64,000 nt of DNA from Listeria ilorinensis. GTDB lineage: Bacteria; Bacillota; Bacilli; Lactobacillales; Listeriaceae. The position numbers were made by a program, and so were the translations under genes. Location: positions 1 to 64,000 of the forward strand of contig NZ_CAJYCN010000003.1 in assembly GCF_913566895.1 (NCBI RefSeq), read 5' to 3'. This document shows, in pieces, positions 26,779 to 36,032 of the stretch (the first letter of the stretch is position 1; every line of letters starts with the position of its first letter). Under the pieces are notes generated by a model. That model was not told the origin of the DNA. It did not search any database and saw only the letters and a list, made by a program, of their open reading frames with translations.

Positions 26779-27661
26779 TTGGATTCTCTGGCGCGAGCCC
26801 GAAGATTTTCGCTTGGATTGCTCTGCCTGTTGGGGTTGCGGCCAATCCTCCTTCTGCGGTTTCTCGTAGGCTACTCGGCATTTGCAGCCCTACCCGGTAC
26901 ATCGCTTCAATCACTTCATCACACGGAATGCGGCTTTTAACACCGGCAAGTGCCATATCGGCTGAAATGATCGCCTGAGATGCACCTAGAGCATTACGTT
27001 TTACACACGGTACTTCAACGAGGCCGGCAACTGGGTCGCAGACAAGCCCAAGCATATTTTTCATAGTCATTGCCATTGCGTGTGCCGCTTGTTCAGGCGT
27101 CCCACCAGCCGCTTCAACAACCGCTGCTGAGGCCATCGCACTGGCTGAACCGATTTCTGCCTGACAACCGCCTGCTGCACCACTGATAAAAGCTTGATTC
27201 GCCACAACAAATCCAAATGCACCTGCTGTAAACAAAAAATCGATCATGGCCTCTTTGGATAAATCCAGCCGCTCTTTGACAGCAAAAAGCACACCTGGCA
27301 CGACCCCAGCGCTTCCAGCTGTTGGAGTGGCACAGATGATGCCCATCGCTGCATTGACTTCATTCGTCGCGATTGCTTTAGTGACGGCTTCCAGAAGGAC
27401 TTCACCTGATAAAAAACGACCTTCTGCGATGTAAGCTTTCATTAAAGTTGCATCGCCACCTGTTAATCCGGTTGTGGACTTGACGCCTGCCTCACCTTTT
27501 AGAATGGCCTCTTCCATTACCTCCAGATTACGAGCCATCACACTGATAATTTCCTCACGTGATGAACCGGAGATTTTCATTTCTCGTTCAATCATGATGT
27601 CCGAAATTTTTTTATTTTCACGAGTTGCTAGATCAACAAGTTCACTAACAGTACGAAACAT
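26762..27661 (-). CDS. sdaAA: L-serine dehydratase, iron-sulfur alpha subunit
   Basis: A 299-aa subunit that with SdaAB deaminates L-serine to pyruvate and ammonia using a [4Fe-4S] cluster. Cluster-type cysteines are seen in IICATPTAGSAG, GGCQAEIG, LVCDPVAG and VPCVKRNA. A GTG start at 27670 is possible; ATG 27661 (MFRTVSELV) matches the B. subtilis protein. It follows sdaAB and overlaps recG. Confidence 0.94.
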   Translation of the reverse strand: MFRTVSELVDLATRENKKISDIMIEREMKISGSSREEIISVMARNLEVMEEAILKGEAGVKSTTGLTGGDATLMKAYIAEGRFLSGEVLLEAVTKAIATNEVNAAMGIICATPTAGSAGVVPGVLFAVKERLDLSKEAMIDFLFTAGAFGFVVANQAFISGAAGGCQAEIGSASAMASAAVVEAAGGTPEQAAHAMAMTMKNMLGLVCDPVAGLVEVPCVKRNALGASQAIISADMALAGVKSRIPCDEVIEAMYRVGLQMPSSLRETAEGGLAATPTGRAIQAKIFGLAPENPSEHES

Positions 27662-27697
27662 GACGTTCACTCACTTTCTATTAAAAGCAGCAGCATC

Positions 27698-28360
27698 TTA
27701 AATCGTGATGCTAGCTGCCTGATAAACATCTGGGATCTGGCTGATTTCATCAAGAAGCGATTGCTCAACAGTCTGATCAACTTCAATAACCATCAGCGCC
27801 TCATCTCCGCGGACTTTTCTGGAGACTTTCATTTGTCCGATATTGATTTTGTTGTCGGCAATGATCCTTGATACAGAAGCGATCATACCGAAACGGTCAC
27901 GATGCAGAATAATGAGGGCTGGCGCCGTTCCGGTAAATTCCAGTTCAAATTCATTCAAACGGATAATCTCGACTTTGCCGCCTCCAATCGAAGCACCAAT
28001 CAACGTTGTCTGGGTCATGCCTTTTTTTAGCACGACTTTGACTGTATTTGGATGAGGTGCTTCCTCCTCTTCTTCGATAAACTGAATATGGATACCTGCT
28101 TTTTCAGCAAGTTTCGGTGATTCCTTCATCCGCGGATCATCTGGTTCAAAGCCCAAAAGTCCGCCAATCAGTGCGACATCTGTTCCGTGTCCTTTGTAAG
28201 TTTTGGCGAAGGAACCATAAAGATGAAAATCCACCTGTGAAGGTACATCATTGAACACGTCTCTGGCAATCTTGCCGATTTTGCTCGCACCTGCTGTATG
28301 AGAACTGGAAGGTCCGATCATCACTGGCCCGATGATATCAAAAACACTGCTATACTTCAT
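27698..28360 (-). CDS. sdaAB: L-serine dehydratase, beta subunit
   Basis: A 220-aa partner of SdaAA. The N-terminal domain has GPVMIGPSSSHTAGA, and a C-terminal ACT domain (about 145-220, RFGMIASVSRIIADNKINIGQ) probably binds serine as a regulator. AAGGATG precedes the ATG. It is in line after fakA, 39 bp away, and probably read from the yloU promoter. Confidence 0.95.
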   Translation of the reverse strand: MKYSSVFDIIGPVMIGPSSSHTAGASKIGKIARDVFNDVPSQVDFHLYGSFAKTYKGHGTDVALIGGLLGFEPDDPRMKESPKLAEKAGIHIQFIEEEEEAPHPNTVKVVLKKGMTQTTLIGASIGGGKVEIIRLNEFELEFTGTAPALIILHRDRFGMIASVSRIIADNKINIGQMKVSRKVRGDEALMVIEVDQTVEQSLLDEISQIPDVYQAASITI

Positions 28361-28399
28361 TTCACTTCATCCTTTCTTCCTTCTTACTGCCAAACACAT

Positions 28400-30058
28400 T
28401 TATTCTACGGCAAAAATATACGGATAAACAGGTTGGTTCCCTTCATGGATCTCAAATTCCACATCCGGGAAATCTGTTTCGATTTTTTCTGCTAAAGATT
28501 CCGCTGATTCTTTTGAAGCACCTTCTCCGAAAATAATCGTAACGATCTCACTGTTTTCATCAAGTAGTGTCTGCAAAGTCTTGACAGCTGTTTGTGCAAG
28601 TGCTTTTTCTGCTACTTTGATTTTACCTTCGATAATGCCGATATAGTCGTCTTTTTGGATCGTGATACCTTCAACCGTCGTATCGCGCACAGCCGTTGTG
28701 ATTTGCGCGCTTTCCACATCACTGATCGCTGCTATCATGCCAGCAGTATTGGCTGCGAAATCATGATCCGCTCGAAATGCAAGAAGCGAAGTAAGTCCTT
28801 GTGGAATCGTTTTGGTTGGGATGATCTGTACTTTCTCTTCACCGAGGATAGCAGCAGCTTGCTCAGCAGCCATCAGGATATTTTTATTGTTAGGCAGAAC
28901 AAAAACCTGTTTAGCATTAGCTGCCTTCACAGCACTTACGATATCCTCTGTACTTGGATTCATCGTTTGACCGCCTGATAAGACAACGGTGGCTCCCATG
29001 CTTTTGAAAAGTTTTTCAAGCCCCGCACCCGCGGAAACTGTCACGATGCCAAAGTCTGCTTTCGGACCTGCCGTCTCCTCCGGTTTATTCACAATATGAT
29101 CATGCTGCTCACGCATGTTTTCCACTTTCATTTTAATCAAACTACCATATTGCTGTCCGTAATTAAAAACATCGCCCGGATGCTCGGTGTGTACATGGAC
29201 TTTGGCCACTTCATCATCAGCTACGACAAGAAGAGAATCTCCCATTTTGCTAAGATCAGCACGGAACACTTCTTCATCGAACGGCTTTAGTCCAGGTTTA
29301 GTTTCATTGATACGAACCATAATTTCCGTACAGTAGCCGAATGTAATATCTTCTGTCGACATGAAATCCTGTACATGACGATGATGTTCCGCCTGAACCA
29401 GTTCGTTCATCGACTTCATATAGTCTGGTAATTCCATTTCGCCGGTTAGCTCTCCGTAAAAGCCTTCATAGATAATGATCAGACCTTGTCCACCACTATC
29501 AACTACACCGACTTCTTTTAAAACCGACAGCTGCTCAGGTGTCTTTTCAAGAGCGATCTTCCCTTGTTCAAGGATAGCGCCCATCACGCTTTCGATTGTT
29601 GCTGTTTCACTTTTAGCTGCTTCAAGTCCGGCTTTAGCTGCCTCGCGCGCAACGGTCAAAATCGTTCCTTCAACAGGTTTCATAACTGCCTGATAAGCTG
29701 TTTCAACGCCTTTCTTAAAAGCTTCTGCAAATTCAGCGGGTGTTAGTGTGCCCTTGCCGCTTACCGCTTTACTGAAACCGCGGAAAAGCTGTGAAAGGAT
29801 AACGCCTGAGTTACCGAGTGCCCCCATCAAAAGACCTTTGGCAAAATTAGCACTTACTTCGCCAACAGAGCTTGCATCAAAGCTAGTTACTTCCTTAGCC
29901 CCGCTTGTCATCGAAAGATTCATATTGGTCCCGGTGTCACCATCTGGTACTGGGAAAACATTGAGGGAATCAACGAAATCAGCGTTTCTCGTTAAGTTCT
30001 CTGCTCCTTGCGTAATCATCGCTGCCCATTTTTCGCCATTTAACTGATAAGTTTCCAA
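28400..30058 (-). CDS. fakA: Fatty acid kinase ATP-binding subunit FakA (YloV)
   Basis: A 552-aa kinase that, with a FakB fatty-acid-binding partner (encoded elsewhere), phosphorylates exogenous fatty acids for phospholipid synthesis. The N-terminal DhaL-type domain has PVPDGDTGTNM with Mg-binding D39 and D41 and GNSGVILSQLFRGF; the middle and C-terminal domains match the YloV/FakA family. The start codon is TTG, 10 bp behind AGGAGGA. It follows yloU, as in most Firmicutes. Confidence 0.93.
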   Translation of the reverse strand: METYQLNGEKWAAMITQGAENLTRNADFVDSLNVFPVPDGDTGTNMNLSMTSGAKEVTSFDASSVGEVSANFAKGLLMGALGNSGVILSQLFRGFSKAVSGKGTLTPAEFAEAFKKGVETAYQAVMKPVEGTILTVAREAAKAGLEAAKSETATIESVMGAILEQGKIALEKTPEQLSVLKEVGVVDSGGQGLIIIYEGFYGELTGEMELPDYMKSMNELVQAEHHRHVQDFMSTEDITFGYCTEIMVRINETKPGLKPFDEEVFRADLSKMGDSLLVVADDEVAKVHVHTEHPGDVFNYGQQYGSLIKMKVENMREQHDHIVNKPEETAGPKADFGIVTVSAGAGLEKLFKSMGATVVLSGGQTMNPSTEDIVSAVKAANAKQVFVLPNNKNILMAAEQAAAILGEEKVQIIPTKTIPQGLTSLLAFRADHDFAANTAGMIAAISDVESAQITTAVRDTTVEGITIQKDDYIGIIEGKIKVAEKALAQTAVKTLQTLLDENSEIVTIIFGEGASKESAESLAEKIETDFPDVEFEIHEGNQPVYPYIFAVE

Positions 30059-30073
30059 GTCAAATAATCCTCC

Positions 30074-30439
30074 TTATGCTTCCTTCATTACTTTGACACC
30101 TTGAACATAGATATTGACTGTTTCAACGGATAGTCCAAGTGTTTTTTCAAGTGTATATTTTACACGTTCCTGCACATTATGTGCGACCTCTGAAATTTTT
30201 GTCCCAAAGCTGACGATAATATACATATCAATGTGCAAGCCATCCTCTTCCTGGCGCACAATCACACCTTTTGTAAAGTTTTCACGGCGCAAGATATCGG
30301 TTAGACCGTCGCGGATTTGATGTTGACTGGCCATACCGACGATACCGAAATTTTCTTCGGCTGCTCCACCTGCAATCGTTGCGATCACATCATTGGTAAT
30401 ATCGACTTTGCCATGTTTTGTTTCTATTTCAAGTGACAT
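30074..30439 (-). CDS. yloU: Asp23/YloU family protein
   Basis: A 121-aa Asp23-family protein. These proteins accompany FakA and have been linked to cell envelope stress in staphylococci; the exact role is unknown. The sequence MSLEIETKHGKVDITNDVIATIAG and the C-terminal VKYTLEKTLGLSVETVNIYVQGV are typical. An upstream in-frame start at 30460 is rejected because AAGGAGG lies 8 bp before ATG 30439. Confidence 0.92.
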   Translation of the reverse strand: MSLEIETKHGKVDITNDVIATIAGGAAEENFGIVGMASQHQIRDGLTDILRRENFTKGVIVRQEEDGLHIDMYIIVSFGTKISEVAHNVQERVKYTLEKTLGLSVETVNIYVQGVKVMKEA

Positions 30440-30621
30440 ATTGGTTCCTCCTTCGAACAATTCTGAGCCATTTTCACTGTCGTTTTTCTCAGGTTGTTTT
30501 AACCATTCCCATTTATTTTACTATACTATCTATAGGATGGAAAGTTTTTAATTATCTCTCTTACTCCCGCCTTCATTGGACTGTCAAGGAAAAATTCTTT
30601 GCAGGAATTTCGCTGATAGAC

Positions 30622-30650
30622 TTGCAATAGCGTTCGAGGTATGATAAATT
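30622..30650 (+). promoter_or_regulatory. rpmB promoter
   Basis: -35 TTGCAA (30622-30627) and -10 TAAATT (30645-30650), 17-bp spacing, about 78 bp before rpmB. The rest of the gap up to yloU shows no gene. Confidence 0.65.
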
Positions 30651-30727
30651 AATCTAGTGTATGAAATAAGAAATGGAACTTAAGGATTAAGTTCTTTTCA
30701 AGAAAGCCTTGTAAGGAGGGGTTATAG

Positions 30728-30916
30728 ATGGCAAAAGAATGTGTGATCACAGGTCGTAAATCACGTTCCGGTAACAAACGTTCCCACGCGATGAACTACA
30801 GCAAACGTACTTGGAAAGCAAACCTGCAAAAAGTGCGGATTCTTGTTAATGGTAAACCTAAAAGAGTTTGGGTTTCCACTCGTGCGCTTAAATCTGGTAA
30901 AGTTGAACGTGTTTAA
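30728..30916 (+). CDS. rpmB: 50S ribosomal protein L28
   Basis: A 62-aa basic protein, [21 protein letters not shown]..., the standard L28 start. The first Cys is present, but the other cysteines of the zinc-binding form are missing, so this is the zinc-free version. AAGGAGGGG precedes the ATG. It is one of few plus-strand genes here and is monocistronic. Confidence 0.97.
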   Translation: MAKECVITGRKSRSGNKRSHAMNYSKRTWKANLQKVRILVNGKPKRVWVSTRALKSGKVERV

Positions 30917-30974
30917 TTTAATCATAGGAAGCAAATGCAGCGATCATTTTGATTCGGTGCATTTTTTCTTTGTT

Positions 30975-31009
30975 AAAAACCCCAAAACAAGTGTTGTTTT
31001 GGGGTTTTT
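30975..31009. terminator. Bidirectional terminator between rpmB and thiN
   Basis: A 16-bp perfect stem, 30975-30990 with 30994-31009, 3-nt loop, starting and ending in runs of five A/T. It closes rpmB (plus) and the long thiN-ward operon (minus). Confidence 0.92.
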
Positions 31010-31037
31010 ACCTGGGTCAAACGTAGTTTCTATCTTC

Positions 31038-31682
31038 TTAATCACGACTTTCTGTATATAAAATCAAGCCACTTTTGAATGAAAAGAAGCCCTCTTCCCC
31101 TGTGAATTCATTGCTTGAGAGTGCAGAACCGACTGGGTAATCTACCTCTTCTAGCGGATATTTAAAGCCGCGCAATGTAAGAGCCGCCACATCTGTCATG
31201 GTTGTAAAAGCGACATATTTCATTTCCGGTCGCTTCTGAACCTTATGGATGCCCGGTTCGTACATACGGATATAGTTATAACGATCTACGATTTCAACGA
31301 GCGGAATCGCCTTCTTAAATCTGGGCTTCATGAGCATGGTCAAGTTCGCGAGTAGATGATCAATTCGTCCGCCTGTCGCACCGAAAATTCGAATCTTGTC
31401 GGGAGATTGTTCCAGTGCCCAGCTAAGTCCGATCTCTGTATCCGTCTCGTCTTTTTCAGCAGGAAAGCGTTCGACATCTGCTACTTTTTGCTTTAGATCC
31501 GTTAATTCCGCATGATTGATTGAATCAAAGTCTCCCATTGCTTTGTGCGGCAGGATGCCCCGCTTGAGAAGTCTGATAGCTCCCCGATCAATGCCAAGCC
31601 AAATGGCTGCTTCATTTTGATAAGGTGTCAGGTCTGGCAGTTCTGTTTCCGGTCCGCCAACCATAATGTGAATGACTGTCAT
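31038..31682 (-). CDS. thiN: Thiamine pyrophosphokinase
   Basis: A 214-aa enzyme converting thiamine and ATP to thiamine diphosphate. Motifs: GIDRGAIRLLKRG, AMGDFDSI, EKDETDTEIGL, IFGATGGRIDHLLANL, all active-site segments of the family. The frame opens at 31721, but GGAGGAG before ATG 31682 and the B. subtilis length (214 aa) set the start. It is the last gene of the coaBC-to-thiN run, 55 bp after rpe. Confidence 0.95.
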   Translation of the reverse strand: MTVIHIMVGGPETELPDLTPYQNEAAIWLGIDRGAIRLLKRGILPHKAMGDFDSINHAELTDLKQKVADVERFPAEKDETDTEIGLSWALEQSPDKIRIFGATGGRIDHLLANLTMLMKPRFKKAIPLVEIVDRYNYIRMYEPGIHKVQKRPEMKYVAFTTMTDVAALTLRGFKYPLEEVDYPVGSALSSNEFTGEEGFFSFKSGLILYTESRD

Positions 31683-31737
31683 TTTTCTCCTCCTAAAAAA
31701 GACTTGAAAAAGTGCCTTCAAGTCTTTTTGTTATCAG

Positions 31738-32394
31738 TTATTCGCCAACCACGTGGCGCAGCTTGTCGATCGGTGTTGCTCGATTCTTATTACCATAAAT
31801 ATAGCTACCAGCCACAAAAACATCTGCACCTGCATCTAAGCAAAGTTTTGCTGTCTCATGATTGATGCCGCCATCCACTTCAATTTCAATTTTCAAATCT
31901 CGTTCGTCAACGATTTTTCGGAAGGCCGCTATTTTTTCTGTCACTTCTGGGATAAAAGATTGCCCGCCAAAACCTGGATTAACTGTCATAAAGAGCACCA
32001 GATCCAGTTCAGAGAGTACATGTTGGATGGTATCAATCGGTGTAGCTGGATTCAAAACGGCTCCTGCTTTCACATCAAAGGAACGAATATGTTGAAGTGT
32101 GCGATGCAAGTGCTTGCAGGTTTCCACGTGGACAGAAATATAATCAGCTCCTGCCCGTGCAAATTGCGGAATATAGGCATCCGGATCTTCAATCATCAGA
32201 TGAACATCAATGGGCATTTTAGTATTTGGCCGGATCGCCTTTACTGTGTCAGGCCCAAACGTGATATTTGGAACAAAATGTCCATCCATCACATCTACAT
32301 GTAAGTAATCAGCCCCGAGTTGTTCTACCTCTTGGATATCTCTAGCAAGATTGGCAAAGTCTGCGCTTAAAATCGATGGTGCGATTTTTCCCAT
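31738..32394 (-). CDS. rpe: Ribulose-phosphate 3-epimerase
   Basis: A 218-aa TIM-barrel enzyme interconverting ribulose 5-phosphate and xylulose 5-phosphate in the pentose phosphate pathway. It has APSILSADFANL, the HVDVMDGHFVPN metal/catalytic segment, MTVNPGFGGQSFI and the phosphate-binding VDGGIN and ADVFVAGSYIYG. It begins 2 bp after the rsgA stop. Confidence 0.97.
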   Translation of the reverse strand: MGKIAPSILSADFANLARDIQEVEQLGADYLHVDVMDGHFVPNITFGPDTVKAIRPNTKMPIDVHLMIEDPDAYIPQFARAGADYISVHVETCKHLHRTLQHIRSFDVKAGAVLNPATPIDTIQHVLSELDLVLFMTVNPGFGGQSFIPEVTEKIAAFRKIVDERDLKIEIEVDGGINHETAKLCLDAGADVFVAGSYIYGNKNRATPIDKLRHVVGE

Positions 32395-32396
32395 TT

Positions 32397-33269
32397 TTAA
32401 TACCTCGGCTTTCTATTTTTGATTTCTGTCAAAATTTGCAGGTAATGTTCATAACGGAATGGTGCTATTTCTCCTTCACTTACAGCCACTTTTACAGCAC
32501 AGGAAGGTTCATTTTCATGCAAACAACCGCGGAATTTACAGCCGCTGCGCCGGTCTTCGATTTCAGGGAAACTGAATTGGAGCTCTGAAGCTTCAATGGT
32601 GGTCCACTCGATCGAACTAAAGCCTGGTGTATCTGCAATGAATCCCCCGCCGATCGGAAGAAGCTCAACGTGGCGGGTAGTGTGACGCCCCCGCCCCAGT
32701 GCATCAGATATAGCTCCTGTTTCAAGCGACAGATCGGGATTGAGTTGATTGAGCAATGTTGACTTTCCAACACCGCTCTGTCCGGCGATAACCGCTGTCT
32801 TTCCTTCAATTCGTTCGATCAGCGACTCTTTATCAACTTCTTTACTGGTCAGAAAGACTTCATAGCCAATCATCCGATAAACCTCTACAAGTTGGAGGAT
32901 GTTTTCTGTTTCTGCTTCGTCTGCTAAATCCATTTTACTGATGCAGATCACCGGGCGAATGTCCTCGTGCTCGATGGCGACCAGAAAACGATCTGCCAAA
33001 TTTGTTGAAAAAGCTGGTTCAACTGCTGAAAAAACAAGAATCGCAATATCGATATTGGCAACAGGAGGCCTCACTAAGGCATTTTCTCTTGGGAGGATCT
33101 CCATAATATAGCCATCTGTTGCATTTTCAGCCTGAAAAATCACATCATCGCCGACAAGTGGTGTCAGCTTCCGTTTTCGAAAATTGCCACGTGCTCGGCA
33201 CTGATAGACTTTCCCTTCATGATAGCAGTAATAAAATCCGCTTAATGCTTTGATAATTTGACCTTCCAG
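32397..33269 (-). CDS. rsgA: Ribosome small subunit-dependent GTPase RsgA, CTG start
   Basis: A 30S-maturation GTPase with circularly permuted motifs: SKMDL, GQSGVGKST, DTPGFSS, and a C-terminal zinc knuckle (CKFRGCLHENEPSC). Taking the first ATG/GTG/TTG (GTG 33143) would remove the N-terminal OB fold. The frame continues upstream with LEGQIIKALSGFYYCYHEGK and YQCRARGNFRKRKLTPLVGDD, matching B. subtilis RsgA from its second residue. No ATG, GTG or TTG occurs in frame before the upstream TGA; CTG (33267-33269), 9 bp behind AAAGGA, is the best start and gives 290 aa. Confidence 0.9.
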   Translation of the reverse strand: MEGQIIKALSGFYYCYHEGKVYQCRARGNFRKRKLTPLVGDDVIFQAENATDGYIMEILPRENALVRPPVANIDIAILVFSAVEPAFSTNLADRFLVAIEHEDIRPVICISKMDLADEAETENILQLVEVYRMIGYEVFLTSKEVDKESLIERIEGKTAVIAGQSGVGKSTLLNQLNPDLSLETGAISDALGRGRHTTRHVELLPIGGGFIADTPGFSSIEWTTIEASELQFSFPEIEDRRSGCKFRGCLHENEPSCAVKVAVSEGEIAPFRYEHYLQILTEIKNRKPRY

Positions 33270-33286
33270 AGCGCCTCTTCCTTTCT

Positions 33287-35254
33287 TTAACCCGGATAGG
33301 CAACGGTTCCTTCATCGATGACGGTATTATCACGCATGATTTTATAACCGCCTTCTGTGCCTTCCTCAATTTCAAAAGTGATTGTTTCAGTTGTATCTTT
33401 GCTGATATCCATTTCACGATAAGGAGATGTCATGCTGTGATTCTTATCTTGAATGTAGATTTTGATGTGATTGGTGGTCGTTTGACTGCTGTCATCCGGT
33501 TTTTGATACGGAATGTTAAACGTCTTTTTGACACTTTTTACTTCTTTTTCTTTTGGTCCACTGGAAATCACAACATTTACGGTACTACCCGGTTGGACTT
33601 CTGTACCAGCAGATGGTGATTGCCGGATTACTTGACCTTTTTCAACGGTGTCCGAGTTTTCTTCTGTTTTATTGATGACAAGCCCGGTACTACTGGAATA
33701 GTCTTCCAAAGCGCGCTCATTATAGCCGCTCAGATCTTTGACCGTAATCGGTTCTGTTCCCTTACTGACAGTTAGTGTCACCACTGTATCTTTCGCTACG
33801 ACTTCATCTCCGGCACTCGGATCTTGTGAAATGATCATGCCTTCCGAGATGGTACTGCTGTAGCTTTCTTCTTTTTTAATAGATTTAAAGCCTTGCTCTT
33901 TCAGCAGCGCAGTAGTCTCGTCATAACTGCGACCGGTATAGTCATCCATTTTGATCGTTTTAGATCCAACACTGATGTAAAGATTGACTTTCGAACCTTT
34001 TTCTTTCATTTCGCCGGCTTTCGGGTTACTTTTGATGACTTTCCCTTCTGCAACTGTATCACTGTTCGTTTCGATCGTTTTACCGATATTGAAGCCTTCT
34101 TTTTGAAGCGTGCTGAGTGCTTGCGATTCTGTTTTACCAGTGACATCCGGCACCTTGATCTCGTCAGGTGATTTGCCCAAGAACCAAAGTCCGATGATAA
34201 GTGCGGCAAAAAGCAAAATCACAATGGAGACGATCCAAATCACTTTCTTTTTCTTGCCTTTCTTCTTTTTCGGATCCATTTTCTTTTCTTCTTTAGTGGC
34301 TTCCTCTACCACACTAGTTTCCGGTACCATGGTTTCATCTAAATTACGCAATGTATTTTTAGAATTGATGACAGGGATCGTTTTTGTATCACCATCATCG
34401 CCATTTAATTCATATTTCGGTTCATTGAGCCTTTCTGGATTTAGGCAGGTTTTCAAATCAGCTTCCATTTCGTCAGCAGATTGATACCGCTGGAAAGGAT
34501 CCTTGGCTGTGGCCCGAATAATAATATTTTCTAAACTCTGCGGGATATTCGGATTCTGAGCCCTCACGGAAGGGATCTCCGCCTGCAGATGTTTGATAGC
34601 AATCGATACCGCTGATTCACCGTCATGCGGAACCGTGCCGATTAATAGTTCATAAAAAACAATCCCCATCGAATAAATATCTGATTTCTGAGTGGCCATC
34701 CCGCCGCGTGCTTGTTCCGGTGACAAATAGTGAACAGAACCAAGTAACGAGTTCGTTTGGGTGATTGATGTCTCAGAAAGTGCCATTGCAATTCCAAAAT
34801 CGGTGATCTTCACAATCCCTTCATGATCGATCAGAATGTTCTGCGGTTTCACATCCCGATGAATGATATGATGCTGATGAGCAGCAGATATCGCAGAAAC
34901 GATTTGACTCATGATAGCCACCGCTTTGTCGAATGGGATTGGATGATTTTCTTGGATGTATTGTTTTAAGTCGGTACCTTCCACATATTCCATCACGATA
35001 TAGTGCAAATCATTTTCCTCACCAATATCATAAATGCTCACGATATTCGGGTGAACGAGACTGGTTGCCGATTGCGCCTCACGCTGAAAACGGCGAATCA
35101 AATTACTTTCATCAGCCAAATCGATGCGTAAGATTTTGACGGCAACATCGCGGTCTAAAATCATATCCCGCGCCAGAAAAACATTAGCCATCCCGCCGCC
35201 GCCGATTGGACTGATAATTTTATAACGGCCGCTTAGCCGCTTACCGACCATCAT
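33287..35254 (-). CDS. prkC: PASTA-domain Ser/Thr protein kinase PrkC/PrkA
   Basis: A 655-aa membrane kinase sensing muropeptides/lipid II and phosphorylating cell wall, translation and metabolism targets. The kinase domain (about 11-270) has the Gly loop IGGGGMANV, K40, HRDVKPQN and DFG. A basic stretch and one membrane helix (WIVSIVILLFAALIIGLWFL, about 340-360) precede three extracellular PASTA repeats and a C-terminal beta domain. The ATG overlaps the stp stop (ATGA), coupling kinase to phosphatase. Confidence 0.96.
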   Translation of the reverse strand: MMVGKRLSGRYKIISPIGGGGMANVFLARDMILDRDVAVKILRIDLADESNLIRRFQREAQSATSLVHPNIVSIYDIGEENDLHYIVMEYVEGTDLKQYIQENHPIPFDKAVAIMSQIVSAISAAHQHHIIHRDVKPQNILIDHEGIVKITDFGIAMALSETSITQTNSLLGSVHYLSPEQARGGMATQKSDIYSMGIVFYELLIGTVPHDGESAVSIAIKHLQAEIPSVRAQNPNIPQSLENIIIRATAKDPFQRYQSADEMEADLKTCLNPERLNEPKYELNGDDGDTKTIPVINSKNTLRNLDETMVPETSVVEEATKEEKKMDPKKKKGKKKKVIWIVSIVILLFAALIIGLWFLGKSPDEIKVPDVTGKTESQALSTLQKEGFNIGKTIETNSDTVAEGKVIKSNPKAGEMKEKGSKVNLYISVGSKTIKMDDYTGRSYDETTALLKEQGFKSIKKEESYSSTISEGMIISQDPSAGDEVVAKDTVVTLTVSKGTEPITVKDLSGYNERALEDYSSSTGLVINKTEENSDTVEKGQVIRQSPSAGTEVQPGSTVNVVISSGPKEKEVKSVKKTFNIPYQKPDDSSQTTTNHIKIYIQDKNHSMTSPYREMDISKDTTETITFEIEEGTEGGYKIMRDNTVIDEGTVAYPG

Positions 35255-36012
35255 GCTTCATTCCCCCTCTTGTTTCCAATACTTCTCTCAAGCAGGAGTA
35301 CCGTAATATTATCCTCGCCACCATAGGCATTGGCTTTATTTATAAAGGCATCTGCTTTTTCAGCAAGTGTTCGCTTACTGTTTAAGATGGCCCGCATTTC
35401 TTCTTCTGGCACCATATTAGTCAAGCCATCTGAACAAAGCAGTAGCTGATCACTGTTACTAAAAGAAAGTGTGAATGTATCACTCTCCACTTTACCTTCC
35501 ACACCTAATGCCCGAAGCAAAATATTTTTGCGCGGATGATTTTGAGCAGCTTCTTTAGAAATCTCACCTTTTCGTAAAAGTTCATTGACAAGTGAATGGT
35601 CTTCTGTAATTTGTAACAGTTTGCCATTTGTAAGCAAGTAGCCTCGACTGTCACCCACATTGGCCACAACAACCTGACTCCGTGTGAAAACAGCGGTCAC
35701 AAGTGTCGTGCCCATCCCCTTTAAATCCTGGGCATTCGTAGTGGCATATTCAACCATTTGACGATTGACATTTTGAATATTTTCTTTCAACCAATTTTCG
35801 ATATCTTCCGTAAGCAAAAAGGCTTCGGTTTCCTGCCATGCTTCACTTAAGAGGCGGACAGCCATTTCGGAGGCGACATCCCCGGCTCTATGACCGCCCA
35901 TGCCGTCTGCAACGATAACGATCGGGTCGCCGGTCTTATTTTCAAATACACCACCATTATCTTCATTATGATGTCTGATTCGACCTCGGTCTGTACGAAA
36001 TTCTGCATGCAT
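35251..36012 (-). CDS. stp: PP2C-type Ser/Thr phosphatase Stp/PrpC
   Basis: A 253-residue-class metal-dependent phosphatase that reverses PrkC phosphorylation. Metal-binding Asp residues are in HNEDNGG, VADGMGGHRAGD, LLLCSDGLTN and GGEDNITV, the full PP2C set. ATG 36012 (MHAEFRTDRG) is preferred over 36021 since GGAGAG is correctly spaced only for it. Coupled by a 4-bp overlap to prkC, and 20 bp after rsmB. Confidence 0.95.
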   Translation of the reverse strand: MHAEFRTDRGRIRHHNEDNGGVFENKTGDPIVIVADGMGGHRAGDVASEMAVRLLSEAWQETEAFLLTEDIENWLKENIQNVNRQMVEYATTNAQDLKGMGTTLVTAVFTRSQVVVANVGDSRGYLLTNGKLLQITEDHSLVNELLRKGEISKEAAQNHPRKNILLRALGVEGKVESDTFTLSFSNSDQLLLCSDGLTNMVPEEEMRAILNSKRTLAEKADAFINKANAYGGEDNITVLLLERSIGNKRGNEA

Positions 36013-36032
36013 CGGGTACATCTCTCCATTTC

